Origin: Blasia pusilla
Taxonomy: Eukaryota; Marchantiophyta; Marchantiopsida; Blasiales
Assembly (NCBI GenBank): GCA_050084515.1
Contig: CM114273.1
Location: 15,376,001 to 15,440,000, forward strand
Length of the DNA stretch: 64,000 nucleotides
Direction: 5' to 3'
Shown here piece by piece: positions 12,177-21,619 of the stretch. The notes below the pieces were generated by a model. It searched no databases, was not told where the DNA came from, and saw only the letters and a program-made list of their open reading frames with translations. Numbering within the stretch: the stretch's first letter is position 1; each line of letters opens with the position of its first letter. The position numbers and the translations under genes were made by a program.

Positions 12177-13620
12177 ATGGAGACTTGGGAGCCAGATATG
12201 GGCCTTAAGTTGACAGGAGGAGAGCGGCGCCAAATACATTAGTTCCTCGGGAGTTATAGGAGCTGCTGTGCGTTTAGCATGGAGGATTTGGGTATATTGA
12301 AGGGACCAGGGATCCGCATTGAGTTGTCGAGTGATACGTCGATCTTCCGACAACGCTACATGTATAGTGATATGGAGAGGGCTTTGATTCAGAGTAGGAG
12401 CCAGGACTTGGTCGGAGCAAGACTAGTGGAATTATCAGATGAGGAGTATGCATCTTCTACTATCATGCCCGCCAAGAAGGATGTGCATGGCAACTAGACA
12501 GATAGGCGGATTTGTGGGGATTACCAACCTATCAATCGGAAAACAAAGTTTGATAGGTATGCCATGCCCACCCCTGAGGAGATCTTTGATGCGATTTATC
12601 ACGCAAAGGTCTTTAGTTCATTAGATTTGCGAGCCAGATACCATCAACTACCTATCAGATTGGACGACAGGCAGAAGACGGCATTTTGGGGCATCGATCC
12701 TCACAGGAAGGATTGTTTGTATCAATGGCGATTCTTACCATTTTGGTTAAAGAACGTCCCGGCTGAGTTTCAGAGGGTCATGGATAGGATCTTGGCTTGT
12801 CTGGATTTTGCTAGGTGTTATATTGATGACATCGTAGTCTTTTGCGCCACGGTTGAGGAGCATGAGCGACATCTAGAGGAGGTATTCCGACGATTGCAAT
12901 TACATGGGCTGAAGCTACATCCATGCAAGTGCAAATTCTTCTACAACCAGATTGAGTACTTGGGTCATACAATATACCAGGGGCCTTGGTGTTCAGCAGA
13001 CAAAGGTAGAGGCTATCTCACGCATTCAACGCCCTACATATGTGAGTCGTGTTCACGCATTCATGGGATTGGCGAACTTCTATCTGCGGTACCTCAAGGG
13101 ATTCAGTTTGATTGCGAAGCCGCTGACTTTGCTGACCAAGGTGGATCACGAGTGGCACTAGGGGGATGAGCAGGAGCGATCATTTTAGTTGCTCAAGGAC
13201 AGGTTGCTGTCCGCAGCCATCTTGAGGAGACCGATCATGGGGCGTCCTTTCCACTTGCACACACATTGGAGCATGTTGGGGCTTGGAGCGGCGCTCACCC
13301 ACCATGATGATGAGGGTAGAGAGTTCATGGTGGCTTACGCTAGCTGCTCGAACAACACTGCAAAGGCAAAGTACAACTTGTATGAGGGTGAGTGCTTGGT
13401 TGCAATGTGGGTTATCACATAGTTTAGGTGTTACTTATTCGGCAACCCCTTTACCATCATCACTAATCATCAACCACTGAAGTGGTTGATGGATTTGGAC
13501 AAGCTTACAGGGAAGCTTGCGAGATGGCCTCTGTTGTTGCAGGAGTATCATTTTCAGGTGGTACATAGACCTGGGACGCTCGACCAAGATGCAGATGGGT
13601 TCAGTCGTAACCCATGCCCG
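12177..13620 (+). pseudogene. Reverse transcriptase and RNase H of element A
   Basis: METWEPDMGLKLTGGER at 12,177 starts the region. RT blocks follow: KGPGIRIEL, VEL(S)DEEYASSTIMPAKKD, GDYQPINRKT, FSSLDLRARYHQLPI, KTAFWG and the catalytic YIDD at 12,819-12,830, then EYLGHTIY. RNase H begins near 13,190 (ILRRPIMGRPFHLHTHWSMLGLGAAL); B has HTDRS here, so the first catalytic Asp is lost in A. It ends with VVHRPGTLDQDADGFSRNP. Stops (for example 12,495; 13,157-13,186) and a frameshift near 12,980 break it. The family places RT after the methyltransferase instead of directly after protease. Confidence 0.85.
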
Positions 13621-13899
13621 AGTGAGCAAGATGCGACTGGAGCTCGATGGCATGGAGAGAGTGATGAGGTTTCAGTGCCAGGATGGCACGCGTCAACCTA
13701 TTTAGGCATGTTGGCTATGGACAGCCAGAGTAAGGGGACTTCGATGGCGAGGTCTAGTGGAGAGTCCTTGGATCCCGAGGCTTGTGAGGAGACAAAAGTG
13801 GCCGAGATATTCATGATGATGGAGTAGTCTTGGAGTACCTTTGACTGCCAGCGGTGCAAGCACCGTGGATGCTAGAGAGCGGGATTGGATCCTATAGCG

Positions 13900-14960
13900 G
13901 GCCAGACGATTCCGTTGGGAGAGGACACATGTTTTGAGGGTTTGGGAGGATGGTAGAGTACGCGTAGTGCCACATCCTTTGCAAAGAGCACGACTAGTGC
14001 AGCATGCCCCGAGGAGTTGGGTCACTTTGGGGTGAAGTGTTGAGTCGTTTTGGTGGCGAGGCATGCGGCTGAGATTTGTTTCCAAGTGCATGGTGTGTGA
14101 TCGGGTCTGAGCATCGTTCAATGCTCTGACTCCACAATTGCATCCATTACCGATCATGGGCTTTGGGTATAGATGGAGTTTGGATTTTGCAGGACCTTTG
14201 CCTTTGACAAAGCATGACAATCGTTATGTGTTGGTGATGGTTGAACATGACAATCGTTATGTGTTGGTGATGGTCGAACACTTCACGAAGTGGATCGAGT
14301 TGATTGCATTGCGTGACAAAGCAAGTGAGGGAGTAGCTTATGCCTTCCTTGACATAGTGTTGAGTCGGATGAATTAGAGGAGTTTAGCGGTGAGTTCCAG
14401 GCCTTGTGTGATGGCTGATCGACCATCGACGCGAAGATCAGAGGCGGATGAATTAGAGGAGAGAGTTGTGCAGACGATGAAGAGGGGTTTACGCAAGTCT
14501 GGCTTGCAGAGAGGTCACCTAGGAGATTGGGAACTCTAGTTGCCGTTGTTGGCGATGGGATACATATTCAACAGGCAGGCATCCTTAGCATCTTTTTCAC
14601 CGTACTTGCTACTTTATGTCCGAGAGCCAGATTTACGTGCGGCCATTCTTCAAGATGCTGGTGAGGTGCTGGACCTTGATGACCCATATGTATGGATGCG
14701 AGCATGTTCTCAAAGGGCTGAGTTGTTTCAGAGAATGATGCCCATGGCGTTCGAGAACTTGGCGATTGCACAGCATCGAGATACGTTGAGGTATGCGACT
14801 ATTCGGGATGGTGGTTATCGACCAACTATCCGGAGGTTTCATCAGGGAGATTATGTTTACTTGCATCAGACGGCACCGACGACGTTGGATGTGACTGCAA
14901 GGCGCACTATCCTAAGAGTGCGTGACGTTTTGCCAACCGGTGTTCTCTTGCTGGAGGGAT
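13900..14960 (+). pseudogene. Integrase (rve, DDE) of element A
   Basis: A zinc-binding N-terminal stretch (LVQHAPRSWVTLG ... FWWRGM ... CMVCDRV) precedes the catalytic core, which starts LPIMGFGYRWSLDFAGPLPL with the first Asp near 14,183. An in-frame 33-bp tandem duplication (14,213-14,278, HDNRYVLVMVE twice) follows. The core between about 14,370 and 14,470 is deleted and scrambled compared with B (36,005-36,607), removing the second Asp. The C-terminal part (14,540 onward: FSPYLLLYVREPDLRAAI, then FHQGDYVYLHQ) is intact to the PHD finger. The enzyme would join element DNA to the host chromosome. Confidence 0.8.
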
Positions 14961-15070
14961 GCGATGGTATGGTATGGAAGGACCATGTGCGTAATTGTGC
15001 GCCGTGTCATCTTCCTAACATTGATGGTACAGTAGATCTGAGCTTAGCAGTAGCTCCTACAGGCTTGCAT

Positions 15071-15211
15071 TGTATGTTGTGTGGTTCTGCCCGTGGTACG
15101 GCCATGATGCTAGTCTGCGATGGATGTTCGAGAGCTTGGCATATGGCATGTCTGACGCCACCTCTTATTAGGGTTCCTCGGGGACAATAGATGTGTCCCA
15201 GATGTACGTAG
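15071..15211 (+). pseudogene. PHD finger at the C-terminus of the integrase, element A
   Basis: The ligands follow the C4-H-C3 pattern: CMLC (15,071-15,082), CDGC (15,116-15,127), H and C in WHMAC (15,137-15,151) and CPRC (15,194-15,205), with TPPL and VPRG between. This is the usual PHD signature, including the Trp two before the second Cys pair in its first half and PPL...VP.G. The Trp expected before MCPRC is TAG (15,188-15,190); B keeps TGG there. PHD fingers commonly read histone H3 tails, so the domain may steer integration or tether the complex to chromatin (inference). The stop at 15,209-15,211 ends the polyprotein. Confidence 0.85.
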
Positions 15212-15387
15212 AGGAGATACTATATAGGTTTTGATTCCAACTTTTTATGTAACATGGATGACATGAAGGCGACTAACGATGGGGCCACATGAGCACCCAG
15301 CCTTTCTGCTCTTAGCATCCTAGAGATGTATGTCGTGGTAGAGGGCTATCTAGAGTTAGAGGGACCTAACCACCAACTAGGGGGGCG

Positions 15388-15515
15388 ATTGGAGATATTT
15401 TAGTACTTCTTGTATCATTGTTTGGATGCCATGAGTTAGCATAGGATCGTGTGTGTTTGTGTGTGTGTTCGGTGACAGCAATGTATGTTGTATAGCGATG
15501 TGTATGCGCACGACA
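15388..15515 (+). repeat. Segment B1 of element A
   Basis: It lies directly after a purine tract (GGGGGGCG, 15,380-15,386; possible polypurine tract). It runs from ATTGGAGATATTTT to CGCACGACA and matches B2 at 16,031-16,158 at roughly 88 percent by eye. Two nucleotides (AC, 15,516-15,517) separate it from A2, as at a junction of two retroelement ends. Confidence 0.8.
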
Positions 15516-15517
15516 AC

Positions 15518-16158
15518 TATCAAGTCTTTTAGGATATATCGGTGAGATTTAGTAGAGAGCCTTCGTGAGTAGTGGAGGACATGCTCAGTAGGTTGAGGAT
15601 GACCTTATGAGGCCCCGGGAAACTTGAGAGAGTAGGTTTCCCCTTTGTTTCGGCTCATTTAGAGCCATATTGAGGAACTTACTATTTTAGGTAAGTACCA
15701 TTTTGAGTATATGATTGACTTTATATTTTTGGTAAGTAGCCCTTGACCTCCTACATCAGGTCAAGAGCCAAGGAGGTGACTTGGGAGAATAGGTTACCAT
15801 GGAGAGAGTTTGGGAGAGGGGAGGAGTATACCTCAAGGAGAGAGAGCTTGAGAGCTCATTCTCTTTTTGTTGAACCTCTTGGCATAAGGCGGCGGAGCTA
15901 TGGTCCCTTGCCTTGTGAGTGTAACCCAAGCTTCTCATTAGGAGAGTGGGTTTGGTTTGACATGAGAGAGAGTGCACAGCTTTGAGAGCTATGGTGTGAG
16001 ATGGTGTAGAGAGAGATTGGATATTACTTTATTGGAGATATTTTCGTACTTCTTGTCTCGTTGTTTGGATGTCATGAGTTAGCCTAGGATCGTGCGTGTT
16101 TGTGTGTGTGTTTGGTGATAGCGATGTATGTTTGATAGCGATGTGTATACGCACGACA
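15518..16158 (+). repeat. Terminal repeats A2 and B2 of element A
   Basis: A2 (15,518-16,030) copies A1. It is followed without a break by B2 (16,031-16,158), which ends GCACGACA. The consensus ends TGTC ... GACA are short inverted repeats of LTR type. TCCC follows at 16,159-16,162, matching 5,713-5,716. Confidence 0.8.
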
Positions 16159-16162
16159 TCCC

Positions 16163-16194
16163 ATGGATGGACAAGTCCATTTTTGTGCAACCTT
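16163..16194. repeat. Right end of a MITE split by element A
   Basis: ATGGATGGACAAGTCC then TTTTTGTGCAACCTT matches the right end of the complete MITE at 16,583-16,914. Its left continuation (ACATGTTTG TCCC) lies at 5,703-5,716, so element A appears to have inserted into it. Confidence 0.55.
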
Positions 16195-18130
16195 ATTCTG
16201 GATACACATACTTCAATGGGGCCTTCAGCTCCAAAGTCAAATGACTTGATGCTCTATATTTAAATTATGGACCTCATGAAGATCACATCCCAAAAAATGA
16301 CCCAATAGAGTAAGCATATTGTCGAGTTGGAGATGGATCGACCGTCCCTCTCTAGCAAGAAACTTGTGAGAGAAAACAAATTTGGAGTCCAATCATAAGA
16401 ATGGGTCATTCACGAAAGGTCAAAAAGTTCCTCATCAAACTCAAGCTTCACTTTGAAGCACAATAGGCATAGGAGAAGGACAAAGTCACTATGGTTATCA
16501 CGGTTATTAAGGATCATCCGCTTTAATGGTGGATGGCCCATTATGAGAAATATTCAAGCATTTTTTCCTCTTTGACTTGGGAGCAAGGTTGCATATGGAC
16601 AAAGTCCGTGTGCGTGGGCATGTCCATGTCTGTGGACTTATGTCCGTCCTATGGAAGGACTTGTCCATATGGGCCCCACCTTTCCCTTCTTTGTGCTTTC
16701 CCTTACTTGCCTTGGTGTTCCATACTCCCACATTTCTTCCTCCCTCCACCTCCACTCCCTCCTCCCTCATTGCTCCACTCATCCTTGCCTTGCCTTCGAT
16801 CATGGACTATAAGTATGGGTCCCATATCTTAGAACCCATGTTTGTGGACATGTCCGAACTTGTCCATACATGTCCGTCCTAAGGACGGACTTGTCCCGTT
16901 TTGGTGCAAGCATGCTTGGGAAGGGTTCAAAGTATTATTTGGAGAGCAACTCGCTAAGGAGTACCAAGAGTTTTGGGATGGTATATAATTTGTGCATTGA
17001 AATCAAGTGGGATCCCAAGTGCTTATGTGTTAGAGTTTAGCGCAAAGTTGAACTCACTGCCTAAGATGGATGAGTTTGTTAAGAAGATAAACTTCTTCAA
17101 ACCTAGTATTGAAAAGGCTCTTTTCCAAATTCCCAAGACACCTAAGATCTACATTAAGCTCTTGAAACTAGTACACCGGATTGTGGATGATGAGTTCTAA
17201 GTCCAAAGACCCTAGCTTTTAGCATAAAAATTCCTTGAAGATTTAGAATAAGAAGGGGCATGGAATGGGAGAGAGCGCGACCATAGAGATTCCCTTACCC
17301 CAATATCAGAGCAAGTGGAACCCAACATGGTATTGAAAGAGGCTATGTAGCCAACACCTATGAGAGGTAAAGTGACTAGTGATAGTATGTTGTGCCAAGC
17401 CAAGGCACATAGCAAAGGGATGTTTGAATCCTAGAGTTAGTAACTCAATTTTGATTGCATTTGAAGTAGAATTTTACCATTTAGAACATGGAAAAGATAG
17501 AAGGCATCTTAGGGCACACATTCTTGGATGCATATGATGTGGAGCAAAGATAGAAACTATTCATGTTGAGCATCTTAGTGAAAGGAATGTGGCTTTAGAT
17601 GACGTTGGTTCGTCAAGTTCTTATGAAAGAGGAGTAGTTTCATAATGTGATTACAAGGGCAAGCCAAGCCGAGTTTGAAGATGATTTTCTCTACTTGATG
17701 ATGACAAGTAGAGACTACAAGCTAAGCATGCAGAGATCAAGAGTTAACTCCAATTCTACTCCCCAAAATACTTTTGAGAGTGGATAATGAATTTGAGGAC
17801 ATCTTTACTAAGGTCTTTAAAAATTAGCTTCTAAATGAATTGCCACAAAAAGGGAAGCCAATCATAAGATTAAGCAAATATATGCTATGTTTTCAACTTC
17901 CTTCGAAAGCTCCATATAGACTCAATCATGCTGATCTTGCAGAGTTGGAGAAGCAATTGAGGGAGTTATTGGAAAGGGGATATATTCAAACATGTTGGTG
18001 AGTTTATGGAGCACTAATTGTCTTTTTGAAGAAGAAGAATGGAATGTTGAGACTATGTTTTGACTATAGGACACTCAACAAAGTAATAGTGAAGAATAAT
18101 CACTCTCTTCATAGAGGAGTGATTGATCCT
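16195..18130 (+). mobile_element. Degraded chromovirus-type Ty3/gypsy remnant G
   Basis: Gag: VTVIKDHPL-x-WWMAHYEKY near 16,495-16,550, interrupted by a 332-bp insert, resuming EGFKVLFGEQLAKEYQEFWDG at about 16,920, then SAYVLEFSAKLNSLPKMDEF (within 16,973-17,200). The same gag pattern appears at 60,280-60,640. Protease tail: HTFLDAYDVE near 17,520-17,550 (compare LGNTFLDAYEVE of element D). RT start: PSKAPYRLNHADLAELEKQL, LERGYIQ, LKKKNGMLRLCFDYRTLNK at about 17,900-18,090. The sequence loses similarity after about 18,110, before the YxDD motif. No LTRs were found. Stops are frequent. Confidence 0.75.
16583..16914. mobile_element. 332-bp MITE-like insertion with 7-bp target duplication
   Basis: It interrupts the gag of remnant G between Trp-Glu and Gly-Phe. 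CTTGGGA is duplicated at 16,576-16,582 and 16,915-16,921. The ends are imperfect inverted repeats (CAAGGTTGCATATGGACAAAGTCC against CATGCTTGCACC ... GGGACAAGTCC). Subterminal GGACAAGTCC/GGACATGTCC/GGACGGAC motifs recur in both orientations. It has no coding capacity; open frames in it are incidental. It is a non-autonomous DNA transposon, possibly hAT-like (8-bp duplication with one mismatch), but the superfamily is unproven. Confidence 0.7.
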
Positions 18131-19041
18131 ACCAACTATGTTACGATGGGAATACATTTGTATTCGTGGTCTTTGATGACAACATATCTATTTGGATCGC
18201 GATGGGTAGTCTTAAGACAAACTATTGCAAGCCCATGTATTTTAAAAAACTACATATACAAAACAATCATCCACTTCAAAAATCTGGTGCGTGGAAGAAT
18301 TGCATGCATACATGTAAGAAGGGAAAGTATAAGTATTTGTATTCTCAACTCATAGATGCTTCATGAAGTCCCTTTTAATTTGGGAGTCATACGTAGAATT
18401 TTCTATCACCTTAAGAGGACCTCAAAAGATCTTGAAACATAGTTGCTACCCACATGTGAGGGACTTGGATATTATCAAATACATACTAGTTTTTTGCTCT
18501 TGATCAACCTTCTTATCTTCAAAAATCATGTTGTGGAGGACGAGACAAGAATGGATCTTTTAGAGAGTACAAGCTTAGTCTCATATTGGTTTTGGAAAAC
18601 ATCTCGATTTTATAAACTTCCTTTCTCTACTCAAGAAACAATTTCACATACACGCAGGTTGCAACCTTGAAGATTGGGAAGTAGCAAATTTATTAGTAAA
18701 GATCTTAGTCGAAGAAGAGTCTTGGGCACACCAGTTTTTTTCAAGAAGTAGTCCGAAATTTTATCATTCAGGTTATGTTTTCTCTAAATGAATGTAATCC
18801 ACGTGCCCAAAAATTGGATTAATATTTCAGATTTCAAATGGCTCCTTTGACAAAGAATGCCGGTTGGTGCCGGGCATGGGTGGAGATGCTTTTGAGTAAG
18901 TGAAGGATGTATAGGAAGTAAGTGAAGGATGTATATGAATAATATGATGAAGAGAAAAATCCCAAGCACACCTAATTGTAATTCAGACCTTGCTAAAAAG
19001 TTTAATAAATATGAAGGACTCACGAGCATGGGCGACCCTTC
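18131..19041. other. AT-rich spacer, no gene recognised
   Basis: Short open frames only. A 20-bp unit (AAGTGAAGGATGTATA) is repeated in tandem near 18,898-18,938. No domain was recognised. Confidence 0.5.
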
Positions 19042-19290
19042 TTGACAGGAGAGTCCTTACAGACTCGAGTCCTAATAGTACCGGATGATGACGATGATGA
19101 TCTCGCTTCACTTGCATTCATGAGCCATATGCTCGATATTACTTCCAAGATTCAGACGTTAGCCCACGGGCAACGGATGGATGGAGCAGCTAACTCAACA
19201 GTGCAGGGTGGCTCAGGGGTAGCTCCCACCTCGGGAGTTGCGGCAATAGGTGTCAGCGACAATTCCTGGGTCAGGGATCTTACTCTTTAA
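19042..19290 (+). other. Unassigned 82-codon open frame
   Basis: The base composition changes here from AT-rich to near balanced. The frame carries an acidic run (PDDDDDDLASLAF) followed by a Ser/Gly/Ala/Val-rich tail. I do not recognise the family. It could be an exon or exon remnant of a host gene, but no splice context or partner exon is convincing. It may equally be chance. Confidence 0.2.
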
Positions 19291-20846
19291 ACTTCATCCG
19301 TGCCGGTCTGCATTCATGAGCAGGACCTTAAGCGCCGAGGCCCTGTGGTTTCTTGTGACTTCTACGTGTTGACGTAGAACACTCTCAGTAGCAGCATGTC
19401 GTGTCCGCCGCTTTCTAACTTGTGGTGGTTGGGTTGCAAACCATCGGCGCCGATTTGAATTCAGACATAGATCAGCTACACTTTTCGCTTGATCTGGGGC
19501 CCTACGATCTGATCGTTCCCGCTACGATCGACGGCGAATCCAACTTCCACCTCACCATTCATCCTTCGCGTATGTTGTCAACCCTCGGTTGAGTCGGCCG
19601 CTTGTAGGCCGCTCGTAGGTCTGTCCTGTGCCCACTATTCTTGTAGCGGTGGCAATTGTCACCTTCAGATAAGACAGCCTCTTGGTCAACGTGACCACGC
19701 TCACTCAAACGACTCTCGTGGAAGTTGTTCGACTTGTTTGATGTCATATTTCGTGCTCGGCGTAATCGGCTGATATTGCTGCACAAGACTAGCTAGCTGT
19801 GGAACTGAGATAATTTTTGGCGTAGAGGAGCAAAGCTGTCTGGCGGATTTTAGATCGTTTTCTAGTGTTCAAATGAAGGAGTCGCATACATTGTAAGTTA
19901 CCAAATCATTTGAACTACAGCGATGGCTACGCGTGAAGACGTCCGTCGGAATTCAATTGGCGCTCACGTTTACGGCGCCAGGCGACCCGTTAGGTCGACG
20001 GACTGATACAGAGGGCAGCCGATGGTTATTCGCTCATCTGCTTATGCCTTGCCTGGCACGTGGGCGAAACTCACCCTCCCCTACTTACAGCAAAGGTAAT
20101 CAGCTGCGATTCGTAACGAGTGGCACGAAAATCTCAAGATCGTCTGCGATGCATGCGGAGTGTGTAACGGAAATAAGAAGTTGAGCGGGGCTTCATGTAA
20201 TTTCTGAGTCGCATGTCCGGGCGCTCTTCATACGGAGTTCACCACGGAGATCACAATTTCAAATGCTACCACCACGGAGATAACTAGTTCAGCTACGATT
20301 CATACGAAGAGCGAATCCAAGGAAATAACAGTTTCAGCTGCGATTCTTACGAATCACGGGGCAGAAATGAGAAAGTCTACTGCGCTTCACACGATAAGTG
20401 CAACGAAGCGCATACATTCGACGACTTGAAAGATATCTCGGAGCAATTCAATTCGACATAACTGGAAGTAAACGTCGCCGTCGTTTCTTTGCGCCGAAAC
20501 CACCCACAGATAAAGGTTGCGTGTTCGCTACGATACCTCCCGAAAATCGAAACAGTTTTCATGTACCTCCACGCCACGGTTAACCCAGTCGCTGGAGGTA
20601 GCAGCTCAAACAGACAAAGACGGACACTAATGGGACAAGGACGAGACAAAAATCACGCTCGTGTTTGGATCACGAAATTCGGGACTCCTGTACAATATTA
20701 CAATGTAGGGATACAAATAGGCTCGTACTTCATCAGAAACTCAACGAACTCCTGCTGAGGAAACCTATACTCTCTAGATGCTTAGTTCGTAAATACCACG
20801 AGTGCAAGAAGTGAGCGGGCTGTAGATCCTTCAGTGATGTGTGATA
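19291..20846. other. GC-richer DNA downstream of the dirigent gene
   Basis: No coding region recognised. A 32-bp motif repeats with a 45-bp period (20,277-20,308 and 20,322-20,353: ATAAC.GTTTCAGCT.CGATTC.TACGAA). A third partial copy lies near 20,098-20,120. Confidence 0.5.
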
Positions 20847-21425
20847 TCATAGTCCATAGAACACGTTGCATGTGATGTAGAGCTTCGCGGCACCACCATT
20901 GGCGGTTTCCGTTTTGATAGTAGCCCAGCCGCGGGCCAAACGGAAATCCCCAGTTCCTCCAGTGATCGCGATTTCGCGCACGGCATCGGTGATCTTGTCG
21001 TAGCCCTTGAAACTGATAGTGCTCCCCCCATGGCCACTCGCATCGTTGAAAACAGCCGTCCAGACGAACTCGAGGCTGGCATAGGACGGGTCCATGGAGT
21101 TGAACACATAGAATCCTCGCCCTCTGCCGATCGATTGCGACTTGGGATCAGAAGCAAATGTCATAGCATCATCGAACACCGCGATGGATCCGAAGTAGAA
21201 GGGGTTCTGCGCTCCATTAACTGACGATACAGCCGGCACCACCGTGACGGCGCTGGAAGGGTATGTGTCCAAGTTGTCGTGCAGATAGAAAGAGAACACT
21301 GCGCTCTGCTCCGCCAGCGAGACGCCCACCAGTCCCGCCACCGCCGTGAAGTACACCACAGCTGCGAGCTGGTACCCCGCGAGAAACCAGTTCCTTCTGC
21401 TGCTGCCGCTCACACCCGCCGCCAT
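20847..21425 (-). CDS. Dirigent-family protein (192 aa, single exon)
   Basis: This is the only intact host-type gene. An N-terminal hydrophobic segment (residues about 17-38, YQLAAVVYFTAVAGLVGVSLA) is a likely signal peptide with cleavage near SLA-EQ, so the protein would be secreted to the cell wall. The dirigent domain fills residues 43-192, with YLHDN (47-51), NPFYFGSIAVFDDAMT (74-89), SIGRGRGFYVFNS (98-110), SLEFVWTAVFND (117-128), GSTISFKGYDKI (134-145), AITGGTGDFRLARGWA (153-168) and a final CNVFYGL. Dirigent proteins steer stereoselective phenoxy-radical coupling in lignan or lignin-type pathways; which product is made here cannot be told. Length, start and stop (TGA at 20,847-20,849) suit the family. 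The absence of an intron is usual for it. The subfamily is not assigned. Confidence 0.9.
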   Translation of the reverse strand: MAAGVSGSSRRNWFLAGYQLAAVVYFTAVAGLVGVSLAEQSAVFSFYLHDNLDTYPSSAVTVVPAVSSVNGAQNPFYFGSIAVFDDAMTFASDPKSQSIGRGRGFYVFNSMDPSYASLEFVWTAVFNDASGHGGSTISFKGYDKITDAVREIAITGGTGDFRLARGWATIKTETANGGAAKLYITCNVFYGL

Positions 21426-21606
21426 CGTCTCCGCTGGCCTGCTCCCAAGCGCTGGACCCGTCCCGAACCAGACAGCAGAACTACTAGTGTCTTGGGCCGT
21501 AATGCTGTGCAGCGAGGTGCAGCAGCTTCACGTAGCTAGTCGTCGTCTCGGCGAGGACGTCCGCGCGCTCTCTCGATCGCAGATGTGCCCGAAACTCAGA
21601 CGGGCG

Positions 21607-21613
21607 TTTTAAA
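21607..21613 (-). promoter_or_regulatory. Possible TATA box of the dirigent gene
   Basis: TTTAAAA on the minus strand, about 182-188 bp upstream of the ATG, within a 200-bp upstream stretch that is otherwise GC-balanced. A leader of about 150 nt would result. Position and composition are the only support. Confidence 0.35.
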
Positions 21614-21619
21614 GGACTG

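Noticed and set aside
16507-16882. Three overlapping frames of about 100 codons
   Set aside because: They run across the MITE and gag junctions and have no conserved motif.
20831-21612. Frames opposite or overlapping the dirigent gene
   Set aside because: Shadows of the dirigent reading frame in GC-balanced coding DNA.
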